DNA of 64,000 nt, taken from contig OX359281.1 of the NCBI GenBank assembly GCA_947179155.2, forward strand, positions 44,171,967 through 44,235,966, in the 5' to 3' direction. The first letter of the stretch is position 1, and every line of letters begins with the position of its first letter. The notes beneath the pieces are model-generated. The model was not told where the DNA came from. It made no database searches and saw only the letters and a list, made by a program, of their open reading frames with translations. Origin of the DNA: Hedera helix (taxonomy: Eukaryota; Streptophyta; Magnoliopsida; Apiales; Araliaceae). The position numbers and the translations under genes are program-made. Below, piece by piece: positions 12,161 through 25,239 of the stretch.

Positions 12161-12420
12161 TATACTTCCTCCATTCCTAATTATAAGATCATTATTAACT
12201 TTTAAAAACTCATTTTATGATATTTTCAAATTTAAAATTGAAATAATTCGTTTAAATTTTCAAAATAATTAATCGTATAATTAGTAGCTAGTACGTACTT
12301 TGTAGGTAGTTCATAATATTCTCAATTGCATCGACATAGACAGTTAAATGAATTTATGTCAATTTTAAATTTAAAAATATTTAAAATTGACTTTTTAAAA
12401 TTCAATATGACGGAGTGTTT
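12161..12420. mobile_element. Degenerate Stowaway-like MITE
   Basis: Begins TATACTTCCTCCATTCCTAA and ends near ATATGACGGAGTG, matching the CTCCCTCCGTTCC / GGAACGGAGGGAG ends of a family seen several times in this window. The interior TTAAATTTAAAATTGA type is shared with the copies at 17795, 20441 and 48519. Confidence 0.55.
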
Positions 12421-13412
12421 TTTGGGTCATTATTCTCCGTTTAAGACCTTTGTGGAGACTACTCAAGGCTAGACTTTGTTTATTAATCAAGATCCATGCC
12501 AAATGACATGAGTGCATTATTTTTATATATATATATATATTTATTTTATTGAGATTTAGATTTATTATAGAAAGATAAAAATACTTACCATTTTTACACA
12601 GAGATGTATATTATTAGTATATATGTATTATTAATAATAATATAGAATACCTTAAAATATAATTAAAAACCAACGACCAAACAACTCTTTAGTCTTTTGT
12701 GCTGAAAAGGTACGAGTAGTATACAAAGTTGGCGTGTGGATTGTGTGGTCAAGTCTTTTGTCCAAAAAAAAGGAGAAGGAAAAGAACAGAGTTCTTTCTC
12801 TTAATTTTAGCCAAATTAATGTCAAAACATTTATTTAACGACCACTTTTATTTGGTTGCATTAATTATATTTCAAAGGTAATTAAGGTCTCTAAACAATT
12901 TGTAAAGGAATCTAGAAAAAATGGATTGTTTCTTCCCCACCACGCATTCACCAAAGAAGGGACAGAAGAAGATTTTGCTCCCTCTATCCTAAAATGATAA
13001 TCCCATTATTTATAAAGGCAATTTTAAAACATAATTTTTTCTCATAATGAAAATTTTAAAACATCGTATTTTTTGTGGTCTATCCAAAAACCTGCGTGCG
13101 TACAATTATGTCCAGACATATATACCAATCGAAAAAGAAAATAGGACTCTAGTTTTGGGACGACCGCGAGATAAACTAATTTCCTAAAAAGTAATGGATG
13201 CTAGCTAGGATCCTTTTTATATTTCCAAACAAAATAAATATCAAATGGCATTGAAAATTTGTTCCAAATTAACTAAAAAATAAATACAAGATAGTTTATC
13301 CGCCTATGGTCAGCTAATTAATAATTATCTTTCTTTGCATGGGAATTTTCCTAGATTAATTTCCTTCCTTTGCATAGAATTAATGTTTCAAATTTTATGA
13401 TTAGTTCCAAGT

Positions 13413-13416
<4 letters not shown>

Positions 13417-13458
<42 letters not shown>
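13417..13458 (+). repeat. (GA)n microsatellite
   Basis: About 21 perfect GA units, directly visible. Confidence 0.95.
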
Positions 13459-13463
<5 letters not shown>

Positions 13464-13842
13464 GATGAGATTCTATTGACATTTTCGGTTGGAAGTCAAA
13501 CTTATGATCTGATCAGGTCAATATGAAGTAGATCGAGAAGACAATGCAGTTTCTTTGATTATTAGGAGATTTGATATTAATATGACAAAAAAAGTACGTG
13601 AATATGAAAATTATTTTTATCAATTAATGTTATGATTTTGTTTTTTTATTTTATTTTATTATAATGATAAGGACACATTTATTGAAAACAAAATAATTGC
13701 CTTGTTCTTATCATTTTTGCCATATATATATGTTAGTATTAAATTCACAAGACATTTTAGTTAAATCTTTTTATCAATAAGGAAAATTAAGAAATTTAGG
13801 TCAACGCCATTTGTCCAAGTTCGCTATAAATTTCAGCATAAA

Positions 13843-14112
13843 TGCTCCCTCCGTTCCTTTTATTTCTCTTGTTAGAGATCGAATGAAATTTATTCATCTT
13901 TATTTGTCGTTTATAAATTTTAAAAAAAATTTAAAAATTTAATTTATCATATTATCTCTATATTAAATATTAATTTATTTATTTTTCATCTTTTCTAATG
14001 AGTTTTAAAGGATAATAATGAGATTTAATACTTATTTTAATTAATTAGATAAATTATTAATTATATGTTTTATTTTATTTTTAAATATCAATTTTAAAAG
14101 AACAAAGGGGGT
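13843..14112. mobile_element. Stowaway-like MITE, ~270 bp
   Basis: Left end CTCCCTCCGTTCCTTTTA, right end AAGAACAAAGGGGGTAA, imperfect inverted repeats; AT-rich interior with no coding capacity. Confidence 0.65.
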
Positions 14113-15681
14113 AACAGCTAACACGCTTCAAGCTATTTGTTCATAAACATAAAAAGAATAAATTTGGTCAAAATATGAAAAGGTTAGAAAGTGGTGTGCT
14201 TGACTCGAAACAAATGGGTGAAGTCATTAAATCGTTCCAGATAGTTTCAAAGAAGAATAGACATGACCAAATCAAAATACTTCATTATTAGTTGACCAGG
14301 AATCAATTGAATGCATGTTTCTCAAATTAATTGATGATCACAATATATGACTTCAAAGCAAAGTTTCCTAGGCCATTTTTGTTTGAATTCCCATGTTATC
14401 TTAGGCCTTTTTTTTATTATATATTTTTATATTATTATTATTATATTCTGTGTTGAAAGGAAAATAATTTATTTGCTCTTCACATTTATAATATTATGGA
14501 TATTTATATAGTTTTCACATGTTAATTATAATCGATTTATTAATGTATTACATATGTAAAAACATATTTTGACAATTATAATCATAATAATATTATCCAT
14601 AAAAATTATTTTTCTTAAAGAAAATCAAACCCTCGACTAAAGAAAGATCCTTTAGGTCATTTTAATGTATAAAAATGAAATTTCTCCTCCTTCCAATATT
14701 TATTTTTTTTATTTTATTCATCTAACGACTTTTAAATTTGTGTTTCAAAGAGAAAGCTATAATTAGATGTATTTATAGATAGACTCTAAAATAAATGAAA
14801 AAAAAAAACATATATCCAATGTGTGGAGGAACTTGACCATTTCCTCGATATCAAGCACAATCCTAAATTAGACTAACACAAATGATATTGTTCTTAATTA
14901 TACGGTTGTAACTCAAATATTTTAATTGAATAATAAATTATGTGTCTTAATGCAATTGATTGATAATTTATTATTTATAAGTGGGCCCAATTGGAGTCAA
15001 ATAACTACGTATGTACCATGCACCCAATCTACTGTTACCCAAAATGGTACAATTGAAAGTAGTACAAATAGGTGCTTAAATTCTTTTTATATCTATATTT
15101 TATAGCCATAAAGTTTTAATACTTTTTAAATCTAGGAAGATTTGAAAAAATTTTGTTTGGAGAATTTGTTTTGGCATGGCTCATGACATGGCCAAATATA
15201 CCCAATGATATATCCATGTATTGCCTACTAACTTTTTTAACAATCAAATGATTATTACTTTGTTAAAAAGAAGAAGGTGCTGGCTACATAACTCTGTTCA
15301 GGGCCTTTTGATCTTTTGTATAATTAATACTCCGTATATCCGTATATGATTTGATCTTTAACTCAAAAGAGTGTGGTTCAAATTCATTTATCGTATATGT
15401 GAATAAAAAAAATGAATAAATCTAAAAAAATTCTTAATATATTATTGTAATAATTTAAAAATACAATATAAAATAATTTGTAACCACAACTATGGGAAAA
15501 AACTATGTCTACTTTCCAAATTATGTAGATGGGCTAAGGTTTTCTAAAGAATAGAATCAAATTATACAACAAGGTTGGGCCAACCCACTTTCAAGTATAT
15601 CTTGTCATGTTTTACATTAAAGCATCACTTTGGTTAGCAAGATAATAAGGATAAATGAATGAATCATTTTGTGGATAATTT

Positions 15682-15876
15682 TATACTCCCTCCTTTCTTA
15701 ATTATCTGTCGTTATTAGCTTAACCCTTTAACCGATGGATTATATATAATTAGCCCAAAATATGAATAATATTATTTATTATATATATTCTAATCATGAA
15801 GTTTTAAAATAGGAAAAAGAATAAATGTAGACTATTTCATAATACTTGGCCGATGTATAAGCTAAATAGGAGAGTA
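15682..15876. mobile_element. Stowaway-like MITE, ~195 bp
   Basis: Left end TATACTCCCTCCTTTCTTAA, right end AAGCTAAATAGGAGAGTA; same end motif as the other copies, shorter interior. Confidence 0.55.
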
Positions 15877-16126
15877 AATAAATGTAGATATTTTAAAAAA
15901 AATAATGTTGATACATGATTTTTTTTAAAATATATAGGTTACTATATTTAAAATTGTATTGAATTAAAATACATGAATTTATATTAATTTTAATACCAAA
16001 ATGTCTTGTCCTATTTAGTTTGGTTCAACAAACCGCATCATTCAGATCACCTTCCAAAGCCTACCTAGCCTAATGACATAACCCGACCGTGTTAAGGACT
16101 ATGACACATCCTTGATATATTTATTG

Positions 16127-16423
16127 GGGTTAAATTATTTTTTTAACATCAATTTATATACATATTATTAAATTAATTTTTTTTATAAAATTTAATTTTT
16201 TTTTATCTCAGCCTGATAAACATTAACGAATTACTGTAACATGTTATGTTACATTATCTTTTATATGTTAAATAGATGATGTGATATATTATGTCAGCAG
16301 TCCGTTAATTTTTAACAGACTTGAACCGAAAATTTTATTTTTAATATAATAATATAATTAAATTTTTTTTAATAATATATATATAAATTAATGTTCAAGG
16401 CAATAAAAAAAACGATTTAACCC
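16127..16423. mobile_element. Inverted-repeat MITE-like element, ~297 bp
   Basis: Left end GGGGTTAAATTATTTTTTTA, right end TAAAAAAAACGATTTAACCC, which are reverse complements with few mismatches. ATT lies outside each end (a candidate 3-bp target duplication). The interior is AT-rich and has no ORF. The superfamily is uncertain. Confidence 0.55.
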
Positions 16424-16711
16424 ATTCTGAATGAATCACTTAAGGGACGGACAAAAGTATCCCTATTTTAAAATGACACGTCATCTTATACATATAGTCA
16501 GTGTAACATATTTTAACTCTAATGAAAAAGATAAAAAAAAAAGACTTCATAAATTCTTTTTGTTAAAAACATCTCACAAAGGAAAAAAAAATATCATACA
16601 TTAAACGCAAAATATAAAAACAAGGGCGAACGAAGGGCAAACTATAATAATACTAATACCAAAAGAAATAATCCTAATTAACGAAACCCGTTCACCTCCA
16701 ATCCGACCGGT

Positions 16712-17218
16712 TCACGCACCAGGAGCAGCATCCTTCACTCTGCTGTGTCTATGCAAGTACCCACCATACTCTCTCGCATAATCCTTCACATGACTTGCCG
16801 TATCCACAATCCGGCTCCTCGCATAATCAACCCGGTCCGAACCGACCGGGTTAAGGCCCCTGAAGTATTTGTACAGCCAAAACATAGCAACCACGGTCCC
16901 GACACCGAACCCGCAAACTGATAAAAAACCGGATATGGCTATGAATAGGACGGTTCCAACCGGGATCCAAATCGGACTCGAAATAAGGATCAACGGCGTG
17001 AAGAAAATAAGACCCAAAACAGTGGCGGTAATGGTTAAACCTGTGAGAATTAGTAAAATGGCTCCGGAGATTACAAAGGCTAAGAAGCCGGCGAGCTGAA
17101 CGGAGTTTGGTGCGTGCTCGTGGAGTTTATGGAGGAATCCACCGCCTGGGGTGGTGGCGCCAGTGGTGGTTCTGGGTAGTCTGTGGGGTTGGACCGTGCC
17201 GGAGTTCCGATCAGCCAT
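16712..17218 (-). CDS. Oleosin, 168 aa
   Basis: A structural protein of the seed/pollen oil-body surface that sits in the phospholipid monolayer and stops droplets fusing. Layout: a hydrophilic N-terminus (1-37), a very long hydrophobic hairpin (about 40-113) and an amphipathic C-terminal arm (114-168). The diagnostic proline knot PX5SPX3P is complete: Pro75, Ser81, Pro82 and Pro86 within TPLILISSPIWIPVG. The C-terminus (SHVKDYAREYGGYL...DAAPGA) resembles the 'universal' low-molecular-weight oleosins as I remember them; there is no H-form insertion. The frame stays open 57 codons upstream, but the ATG at 17218 gives the family-typical MADR start. Single exon. The upstream region carries seed-type promoter motifs. 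Confidence 0.95.
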   Translation of the reverse strand: MADRNSGTVQPHRLPRTTTGATTPGGGFLHKLHEHAPNSVQLAGFLAFVISGAILLILTGLTITATVLGLIFFTPLILISSPIWIPVGTVLFIAISGFLSVCGFGVGTVVAMFWLYKYFRGLNPVGSDRVDYARSRIVDTASHVKDYAREYGGYLHRHSRVKDAAPGA

Positions 17219-17236
17219 TGGAAAGGGAGGGTAGGG

Positions 17237-17388
17237 GTATATTTTGTGGAGAGAGAATTTGAGTGAGTGAGAGGACTGAGGAGGGTCGTAGGAGAGGGGC
17301 GGGATTGGTTGACACGTGTGAAGTGTTAGGCATGCAAGAGCACACATGTAATCTGGAATGAGTGAGACTTTTTCTTTGTGATGAGTCA
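17237..17388 (-). promoter_or_regulatory. Oleosin upstream region with G-box, RY-like and GCN4-type motifs
   Basis: On the side upstream of the minus-strand ATG: a TATA-like AATATAC at 17237-17243 (very close to the ATG), a CACGTG G-box/ABRE core at 17313-17318, a CATGCA RY-type core at 17331-17336, and TGAGTCA (GCN4/bZIP type) at 17382-17388. G-box plus RY plus bZIP sites is the usual set for ABA/ABI3-controlled seed genes. That they act on this gene is inference. Confidence 0.55.
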
Positions 17389-17794
17389 CTGGGCGAGCTA
17401 AAGTCGCAAGAAGATATTTTAGTCGGTAAATATAGGTATATAAAATTTAAATATTATATTTATTTTAATTATTAAAAAATAAAATATAATATTAAAATTC
17501 GTTTAGATATTTTACTATTTGTTGGTGCTGAACTGCTGATTAACTTAACCAAGTATTCTTTATTTCTTTCTTTTATTTAAATAATTTAAAGAAAGAAGCA
17601 CTTTTTAGCGGGGCTAAAAGGCCAAAGGTCAGCGGGAAGAATCCCAAGTCATCTAAACGTAATGCGTTTGGACTTCAAAAATGTTATCGTCATAAATGTT
17701 TGAATCTCGACTGGCCAAAACAAACTCTATGTTGCCATTCCATGCATCTTATTAATTTGATCTCAAAGTAAATTGATAACTAATTTCATCCTCT

Positions 17795-18044
17795 TTTTCT
17801 GTTTTAAAATCGTTAATATTAACTTTTGAAAATTAATTTTAAATATTTTTAAACTCAAAATTAAGATGAATTTATTTAGTTTACGTCAATACAATTATAA
17901 ATATCATAAACTAGTTAAGAAAATATTATTAGTTATAAAATTTATTATTTTAAAAACTTAAGTAAATTATGTCCATTTAAAATTTAAAAATGTTTTAAAT
18001 TAATTTTTTTTAAATATCTTATAATTCGGAACAGATGGAGTATA
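17795..18044. mobile_element. Degenerate Stowaway-like MITE
   Basis: The right end CGGAACAGATGGAGTATA and the interior (TTAATTTTAAATATTTTTAA ... TAAATTATGTCCATTTAAAA) match the family; the left end TTTCTGTTTTAAAATCG is eroded. Confidence 0.55.
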
Positions 18045-20440
18045 AAACTAACTTTAGTATTTATATTTTGCATATTATTATGTTTTTTTTATTATTATTA
18101 TTTTAGAAGGAAGAAGTACAGATTTATTTAATTTTAATAAATTCAAAGACCTTATCTCATTTTATCATTTCATTGTCGCGTCCTTTTGAAATGAGCTAGT
18201 AGTGGATCGTTAGGTGGGAAAGAAACAAATGTCATATTGAGTGTCCAAAAGCCCTCTAGTAATGCCAAATCGTTAATTGTTCAAATCCTTCTGCGTGCTA
18301 TTATATGCACGGAGCAAACATTAATTATTCGGGAGAGTTAATTCAATTTTCAATTGTAGATTAATCACATTAAATTTAAAATTGCGAAATTATCTTAAAA
18401 ATAATTTTAAAAAATCAAAATTAATGTTGTACATATTTCGGATGGATGGAGTAGTTCATAATTATGACTAAAACTCTATTAAAGGGTGAAAAGAAAGTGG
18501 ACACTAAACTTTAGAGTGTGAGAATATTGAAAGTTAAAGGCCAGACCCAAAATATATTTGTAGCACAATCCTTCTTGTATTGTTTTGAGATGAATGCATG
18601 CATGTTTTCAGGAAGTCCTTCTTCTTGGTCTTGCTGATCTTTTCCATATAATGGCAGAAGGGTTTGGACAGATTCTGTATGGGATTTTTGGTGGAGGAAT
18701 ATCGGGGAAACTGCATTAACACTCACAAAAGTTGAACACATTAGTAAATTTTCTTTCAAATCTTTGAAAGGAAATTTTTAAAAAATCTTCCCCCTTCTCT
18801 CTTCTTTTCTCTGCTGTCTACTCAAAACACGGGATTTTTAATAAATTTTTTAAATTTCCCTCATTTCTTTTCTCCCCTTTTTAAAATTCACAAACACAGG
18901 GTTAAAGCATTTGACTAGCTAATAATACACGTCCCCCACAAGAGCCGTGCACAAGAAGCAATTATAAACCATTGTCATACTTATTAACATTAACTAACGA
19001 TTTCTTTCAAGCTTTGACAACACCATTTTTTCTTGAAAATTATGCAAAAAATAAGTAGTTTAAGCTTTAAAACAATGAGGGAAATATAGTGCTTATTATA
19101 TACCAAAGCACAAACGGACTGAGGGACCATTTTTTTCAGGGAGCAGGTATAATTAATATCAAAATGTTACTAGTATTTATTGGTCGGGTAAGAACATGAC
19201 TTAGTTAATAGGCCAGGGAATCTCACCTTAATCCAGCAATTTCAATTTGAGAGAAGTCCATGCTGGGTGAACCGTCTGCTATTGAAATGGTGGTCCTCCT
19301 TCTAGTGGTCAATGGTGTTGGTTGCTTGACGGCAAGAATTTTGCAATTCAAATTTGTTTCGATATTTCTGTGGGACATTGCCAACCTATACATTTACCCC
19401 TCAAAAACAGACCCAACACTAAATAATTAGTTGATCTTTGCATATTAGGTACCAAATTTCATGATATTTAAATAAAGTTTGGATATTAGACGCACAATTT
19501 TAATTTACTCTTCATAAATTTCTTCAAAGGCTTTGATTTTCAATTGGAGTGATCAAGTTATGGACGAAAAAATTATTTGTATCATTAATAAGTTGTTCGT
19601 GAGTCAACTTGAACTAAATTAGGTTCGCTGGAATGACCACAAATTTAATCTCATAAATATAGAGTTGATTAAAATGGTGTACAGATAAAAAGAAAACAAA
19701 CTATGAAAAGTAACGTCAAATGTCTTGTATAATATATATATATATTAAAACGAAAACACTTCATTAACATCATATTAAAACAAAGATAACAACCAAAGTT
19801 AAAGAGTTTACGAACACACAACACAACGAAAGGTGGTTAAGCTATCCCATCCGAATAAAAGAATAACAGTTCGTTAACAAAAGAAGGAGGAGACTGAAGC
19901 ACCACAAAATTATTCTCCTGGTTTGCAGTATTCTTAGCAAGGTTTGTATCATAATTTTGAAAATGTAAATAGATTACGTATTCAAAAATATCATGATCTC
20001 GAATTTTAAGCTCGTTTAAATATTGAGTTGAGCTCAAATAGGAGTGGCTCGGCTATTCGCCCTAATTCTAGTAGTTGTATGAAGAATTAAGAGTTGAAGC
20101 GTTGTAGATATAAAAGAACGTTTTTTTTTATAGAAAAAGTAGTTAAAATAATTTTGTAATAGAGAATTTTGGAAAATAAATATAAGTATTTTGATATTTT
20201 TTAATAGAGAATTTTTGAAAAAATAAATAAATTGATATCTTGTGAAAATATAAATTTTTAATAATTCTCTAAATATATTACTCAGTTTGGGACTGGTGGG
20301 GCCATGCCCCCCTGCCAATTTTTTTTTTATACCTAGTATATAATAGTATTTGTATATATTGTTAGTAATTTATATTGAACCCTTCCTAATTGCATTTTTT
20401 TTTATAATAGTGACTCATGTTTTTATCATATTAATTTATA

Positions 20441-20690
20441 CTCCCTCCCTTTCAAAATATCATATTATTATTGACTTCTTAAAGTAAATTTAAAATATTT
20501 TTAAATTTAAAATTGACATAAATTTATAAATTCATTTAATTTTAATTAATACAATGATAACATTGTAAACTATTTAAATAGTACTATTTATAAGAAAATT
20601 TTTTTTCATCATTGTTAATAAATTCTATTAATTTTGAGTTTAAAAATATATCAAATTAACTTTTAAAAATTAATAATTATCTTATAGTTG
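20441..20690. mobile_element. Stowaway-like MITE, right end eroded
   Basis: The left end TACTCCCTCCCTTTCAAAAT is well kept. The interior ATTGACATAAATTTATAAAT type is shared with other copies; the right end fades near TTATAGTTGCAATTG. Confidence 0.6.
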
Positions 20691-21107
20691 CAATTGTCCT
20701 TTTATGTCTCTCTTCCAAGTTATGATGCTGAGATAACAAGACATATATAAATAGTCACCAAACAACAATAATACTACCATGACATCTAGCATTATTTATT
20801 TATTTATTTATTTTTAAAAGAAACAAGTGTGCAATGAAAGGGTTGTATTTCTTTATATATAAATTGATCAAAAATCAAAAGTATTCAACACCGTAACTAC
20901 CAAAACATTACCCCTCACTCCAAATCCCAACTTATATATTGCCATTACTATTACCATGTCATTCTTTAGATGTCCCAAAACCTTTTCATCTGCATGCATG
21001 CCTTACTTTTGGAAATATAATAATTTTAACATTTTACCCACGTTTTGGTAAAAGAATATTTTACAGTAAAGGTAATGTCGATCGAAACTTGGGGAACATT
21101 TTAAACA

Positions 21108-21143
<36 letters not shown>
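21108..21143 (+). repeat. (ATT)n microsatellite
   Basis: About 12 ATT units in a row. Confidence 0.9.
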
Positions 21144-22340
21144 TCATTGAGACTTCAATTCCGTAAATATATATCCAGGGGAAGGAAGTACCTTAAATAT
21201 GAGGTAAAGAAATGAGTCATAAAATGTTTAATTATTCGAGTAGATATTTATCTAACTACTTTCAGACATTGACCAACTTCGTATCTATTTAATTAGGATC
21301 TCCTTTTGCACCACCTAATCTCTTATATATATATATATATATATAGTAGCTAGTTTCACTACTAGAATAATTTTGTCAGAGTTTTGTGACATATTAAAAT
21401 GATTTAGTCACGAATAATTCTATCAACTGACAAAAAACATCTTTTTGACACTAACATCCTTTTAATTTCCTTGTACTACTGTTTTATATAATTAACTATT
21501 TAATGTTTCTCAAGTATTATGTGTAGCAGTATGTATCTGATACAATATTACACAATCGAGTTTTACCGCCATACATTTTATTATTTATTGGGAAAACTTA
21601 TGATTGTAAAGAAGGACATGAACTATTTGTAAGACGTACTACAAGGATATATCAAGTTCTTCTATTGCCTGACCCTCCATCAAGCGGGGCAGTCTTTACC
21701 CTAAACTAACAACCTCCATCGAATTATAACTACTGTATGTTAATTCACGTAAACACTCGTAAAAACATTGACCTGCAATATTCGTCTATTGGAAATGTTC
21801 ATATTTCAAGCAAGAATGACAATGAGGCGGAGAGTAAGACACACAGATGACTTTTGTATAAAATTTTAAAAAATTAAAATCACGAAGCCCTTGTTTCTTT
21901 TTTATGTATATTTAAATAATAAAAATAAAATTATATAAATATAAAAAACACTTACAAATATATGTACGTATAAGAATGTATAATATATATAATTGTAAAT
22001 ATAAATGCATGGGGTCGGGCGAGGTAGTATTACCTAATTCCGACCTTAAATATTGATCAACGGTCAAAGAATATGTCTATGAAGAAAGTCGTGGGGCCGA
22101 GAAAGCCCGCCCGCGATTTATAGGATAAATATGTTATTCTCGTTGGGAATTAAGTCCGTACAAATTAAATAATATAAAATAAAGAGAAATAAAATAATAT
22201 AAAATTTAATGTAAATTTTTTTTAAAAATCAAAATTACAAGTTAAACTCTGAATTACACTATTGCAATAATAATGAGTTTATAATAATTTTTCTAAGTTT
22301 TATGCTCTAAAATTTAAAATTTCACAATATATATCACGAC

Positions 22341-22436
22341 ACAATTTTTTACATTGACTAAAAGATACAAACTCTTCTCTTCTATGATACAATTTTTTAC
22401 ACTGACTAAAAAATACAAACTCTTCTCTTCCATGAT
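22341..22436. repeat. 48-bp tandem duplication
   Basis: ACAATTTTTTACATTGACTA with the following ~28 bases is repeated once starting at 22389, with three or four substitutions. Confidence 0.8.
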
Positions 22437-22747
22437 ATAATAACTAAACATAATACTCTTTTTATAGACTAGTCACAACTTTTCTATTTTTATTTAAAAT
22501 ATGACACTTTTAAAATAATATTTCTAACAAAAATAAAATTTCATCTAACAAAAAATTTCCTTCGTATAATAAATATTTTATTAAAAATAGAATACCTTCC
22601 TTTTTGTAAGAACAATTCTCAGGATCCCAACAATCCGTAACTTCAAGTCTCAAAGATTTATCAGCTTAATCTTTTCATCCACAAATTTAACTCAAGTAAA
22701 AATTTTAAAATTTGATATTAATCATTAAGCTGAAGAAATGTACATAC

Positions 22748-23206
22748 CTATATAGAAAACTCCGATCATGAAGTCCAACAACAAGAGTGGAAGCTCCAAT
22801 TTCTCTTACCAAATCAACAATTTTTCCACCATCTTGATCACCTTCTGTCACCACAATCTCCGTTTTGCTCTGAAATTTACACGACCCTATACCTCAATAT
22901 CAATCAATACCTGGTACAATCCTCAAAATAATTGACAAGCTTGGAAAATGGCACTCTTATTTTGGAACAGACGGACGGACTTACATTAGGGAAGCAGTTG
23001 CAGATTTCTTTGAAAGATAGAGCTAATTGGTAGCCCTTTAACCGGAGAAGCCTGAATGTTTGCGTGTTTCTGGATCTTGAAATTGGGAATACATGAAGAA
23101 GAGTTATTAAATCCCCATAACGAATAAGATTATGTAGTGCCCATTTAAGTGCTGTCCTTGATATGTCCATGTCTTCAACTATTACCACTACTTTTCTTGC
23201 ATCCAT
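22748..23206 (-). CDS. Universal stress protein (USP/UspA-like), two exons found, 3' end not found
   Basis: Exon 1 is 23206-22985 and exon 2 is 22869-22748, joined across a 115-bp GT-AG intron in phase 0. Residues 2-12 are DARKVVVIVED, followed by RTALKWALHNL and GDLITLLHVFP, the first strand and helix of the UspA alpha/beta fold. Exon 2 gives KTEIVVTEGDQDGGKIVDLV, then IGASTLVVGLHDRSFLYR, the second conserved USP block. Family role: small ATP-binding-type stress proteins of the cytosol. After exon 2 a good donor (GTATGTA) begins an intron, but no clear C-terminal exon appears; one weak option starts after AATCTTTGAG near 22650 and does not resemble known USP ends. The gene may be truncated or may have a distant or unusual last exon. 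The start is the only Met with the family N-terminus. Confidence 0.85.
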
Positions 23207-24677
23207 CTATTTGTTTCTCTCTCCTCTATTTCTCTCTCTAGAATTTAAACTTCATAATGGATTTAGAATCTATTCCAAATTTCAAACTTTTGGACCCAAA
23301 ACTAAGTATTGGTGAACTGATTGATTGGGAGTTATGCTGGTTTGTGTGAGAGAGAGAGAGAGACAGATGGGATGGGAAAATATAGAAAGGGGCCGATAGT
23401 GAAATCTTAGTGGTATAAAATATGGGAGATGTGAAGAGTGGCCGACTTAAATACTACTTTCAAGAGTTTATTGTTTTTCTCCCCCTTCCTTAATTAATAA
23501 TATAGATATATGGTTAACAAATTTTATAAACCCTTTGTCCTAAAAATTTTAGAGTCTCACTTTTCTTTTATGCGTGTCCAAAAATATTAGGATAATACTA
23601 TTCAAAAAATTTGAGAATACTATTTTTTTTTTAAAATTATTTATTTATTCAGATGGGTGAGGGAATATGATCTTACTTTTGTACAAAAACTAAAAGGCCT
23701 ACATGCTTATTAGGGGATGAATTCAATTTTAGTGATTCATTCTCTGTCTTATTTGTTGTCCCATTTTATGTATTGCTATTTTATATATAAATATTACTAT
23801 ATTGTAGCAAAACATATATAGAAGTGAGATAATGGATGAGATATTACAATGCAACAATAAAATTGGACTTGTTAGGGACGAGATCCCCTGGAATGGATCC
23901 TCCTTTGGATGTTTTACATCTCTGATCTCTTTCTTTTTTAATATAAATTTGGGTTGTATTTTTTTCATTTTAGAAATAATTAAACTAGAAAATGACATAA
24001 ACTTTGTTCTCTAAATAAAAGTGGTTAGAACTTCAACTCATATCATAAATGTGCGAAGACAATATATAATAAATTGTAGAATTTGCATGCTTGCATCTCA
24101 ATTATTGAATGGAACATGTATTTTATTATTAATAAAGTTAAATTTATTTATTTTCTAAAAGTGAGGGGTATTTTAGGACATGCATACGCGCATTCCTTTC
24201 CAGTCAACTGGATTATTTTAAAATAATGTAATAGATGCCTGCCAAGTGCTGCAATGCCTTAAAATAGTGACGATGATCGCATGCACAAACTTCTATAGCA
24301 GCACTATAATTTGCATTGAAGGGATAGAGGGCATCAGCAGATGATGTGGGCTTTTGACACGTGTACTGTTGAGAGACTGTGGTTCAGTTAAGTGTCGTGG
24401 GATTACAGTGTTTCTTCTCCGGCAATGACAAAGAGAAAAAGGTTAATATAGTCAAAGACAAATGTTTGTGGGTTCGGTTCGGTTGCCAATTTCAGGGTCC
24501 TATTTTCGTTTGTCGTATTAAGAAGTGAGTATTGTCGTTTGGTGTTCCAAGTGCACACCGCGGTTTTAATTGAGGGGTAATAATGTAATATTACGTTTGA
24601 GAGTAATAAATTGCATATATGAAGGTATTCCTGTTGGGGACTCTAGATCATCATGTTTCTCGTTGAATTTAAATTTT

Positions 24678-24678
<1 letters not shown>

Positions 24679-24728
<50 letters not shown>
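24679..24728. repeat. (CATA)n then (TA)n microsatellite
   Basis: Six CATA units followed by about 13 TA units. Confidence 0.9.
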
Positions 24729-25239
24729 GTGTTATTGAGATAAACCTACGACGGATGCATAAATATAATTTAAGAGTACTAGTGGGCAAAATATTAACTA
24801 TAAAAAAATTCTATGAAAACATGTAAAATTTGATATGGACTAAAATTACATAGAAGTCCCACTGAAAAATTTTACAAGACTTTATTTCTTGAAATTAGTT
24901 TAGAATAGTCGCATTTTCAATGATGCTTAATATGCATTTCTCAATGTATTGGATGACTTAGGTTTTATATCATTAAGGTTTTGGCTTTTAAATGAGCTTT
25001 TATTTTCTCTATTGTTGATGTTTTTGACATGTATTGATTATTACACTAAAATTATCCCCCTACAATCCAAACTGTCTAGTTTTTTGGTGTGGTTACTGCT
25101 TGTTACATGTTCAGGTTATTGTTTGTTATTTGCTAATTCGATGAGTAAACAAAATCACGCGTTAACATTGACACTAGAAAAAGGTCTTATTCTAATGTTA
25201 GTTTTAACCACTAGTTGATTTCCAAATTCTCACTATGGT

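Larger units (their letters stand above)
10418..16126. other. Intergenic, AT-rich, MITE-dotted, no gene seen
   Basis: No ORF above the level expected by chance. It holds Stowaway-like MITE copies (12161-12420, 13843-14112, 15682-15876), a further partial one beginning near 12976 (CTCCCTCTATCCTAAAATGA) and a (GA)n run at 13417-13458. Confidence 0.55.
17390..22340. other. Intergenic, AT-rich, no confident gene
   Basis: It contains Stowaway-like copies (17795-18044, 20441-20690), a lone MITE end near 18362-18453, and an (ATT)n run (21108-21143). A minus-strand 82-codon ORF at 18511-18759 has mixed composition but no family I recognise; it is listed under findings only. Confidence 0.5.

Noticed and set aside
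24949..25218. 89-codon Leu-rich ORF
   Set aside because: Composition fits random AT-rich sequence; no signal, motif or upstream promoter that I can defend.
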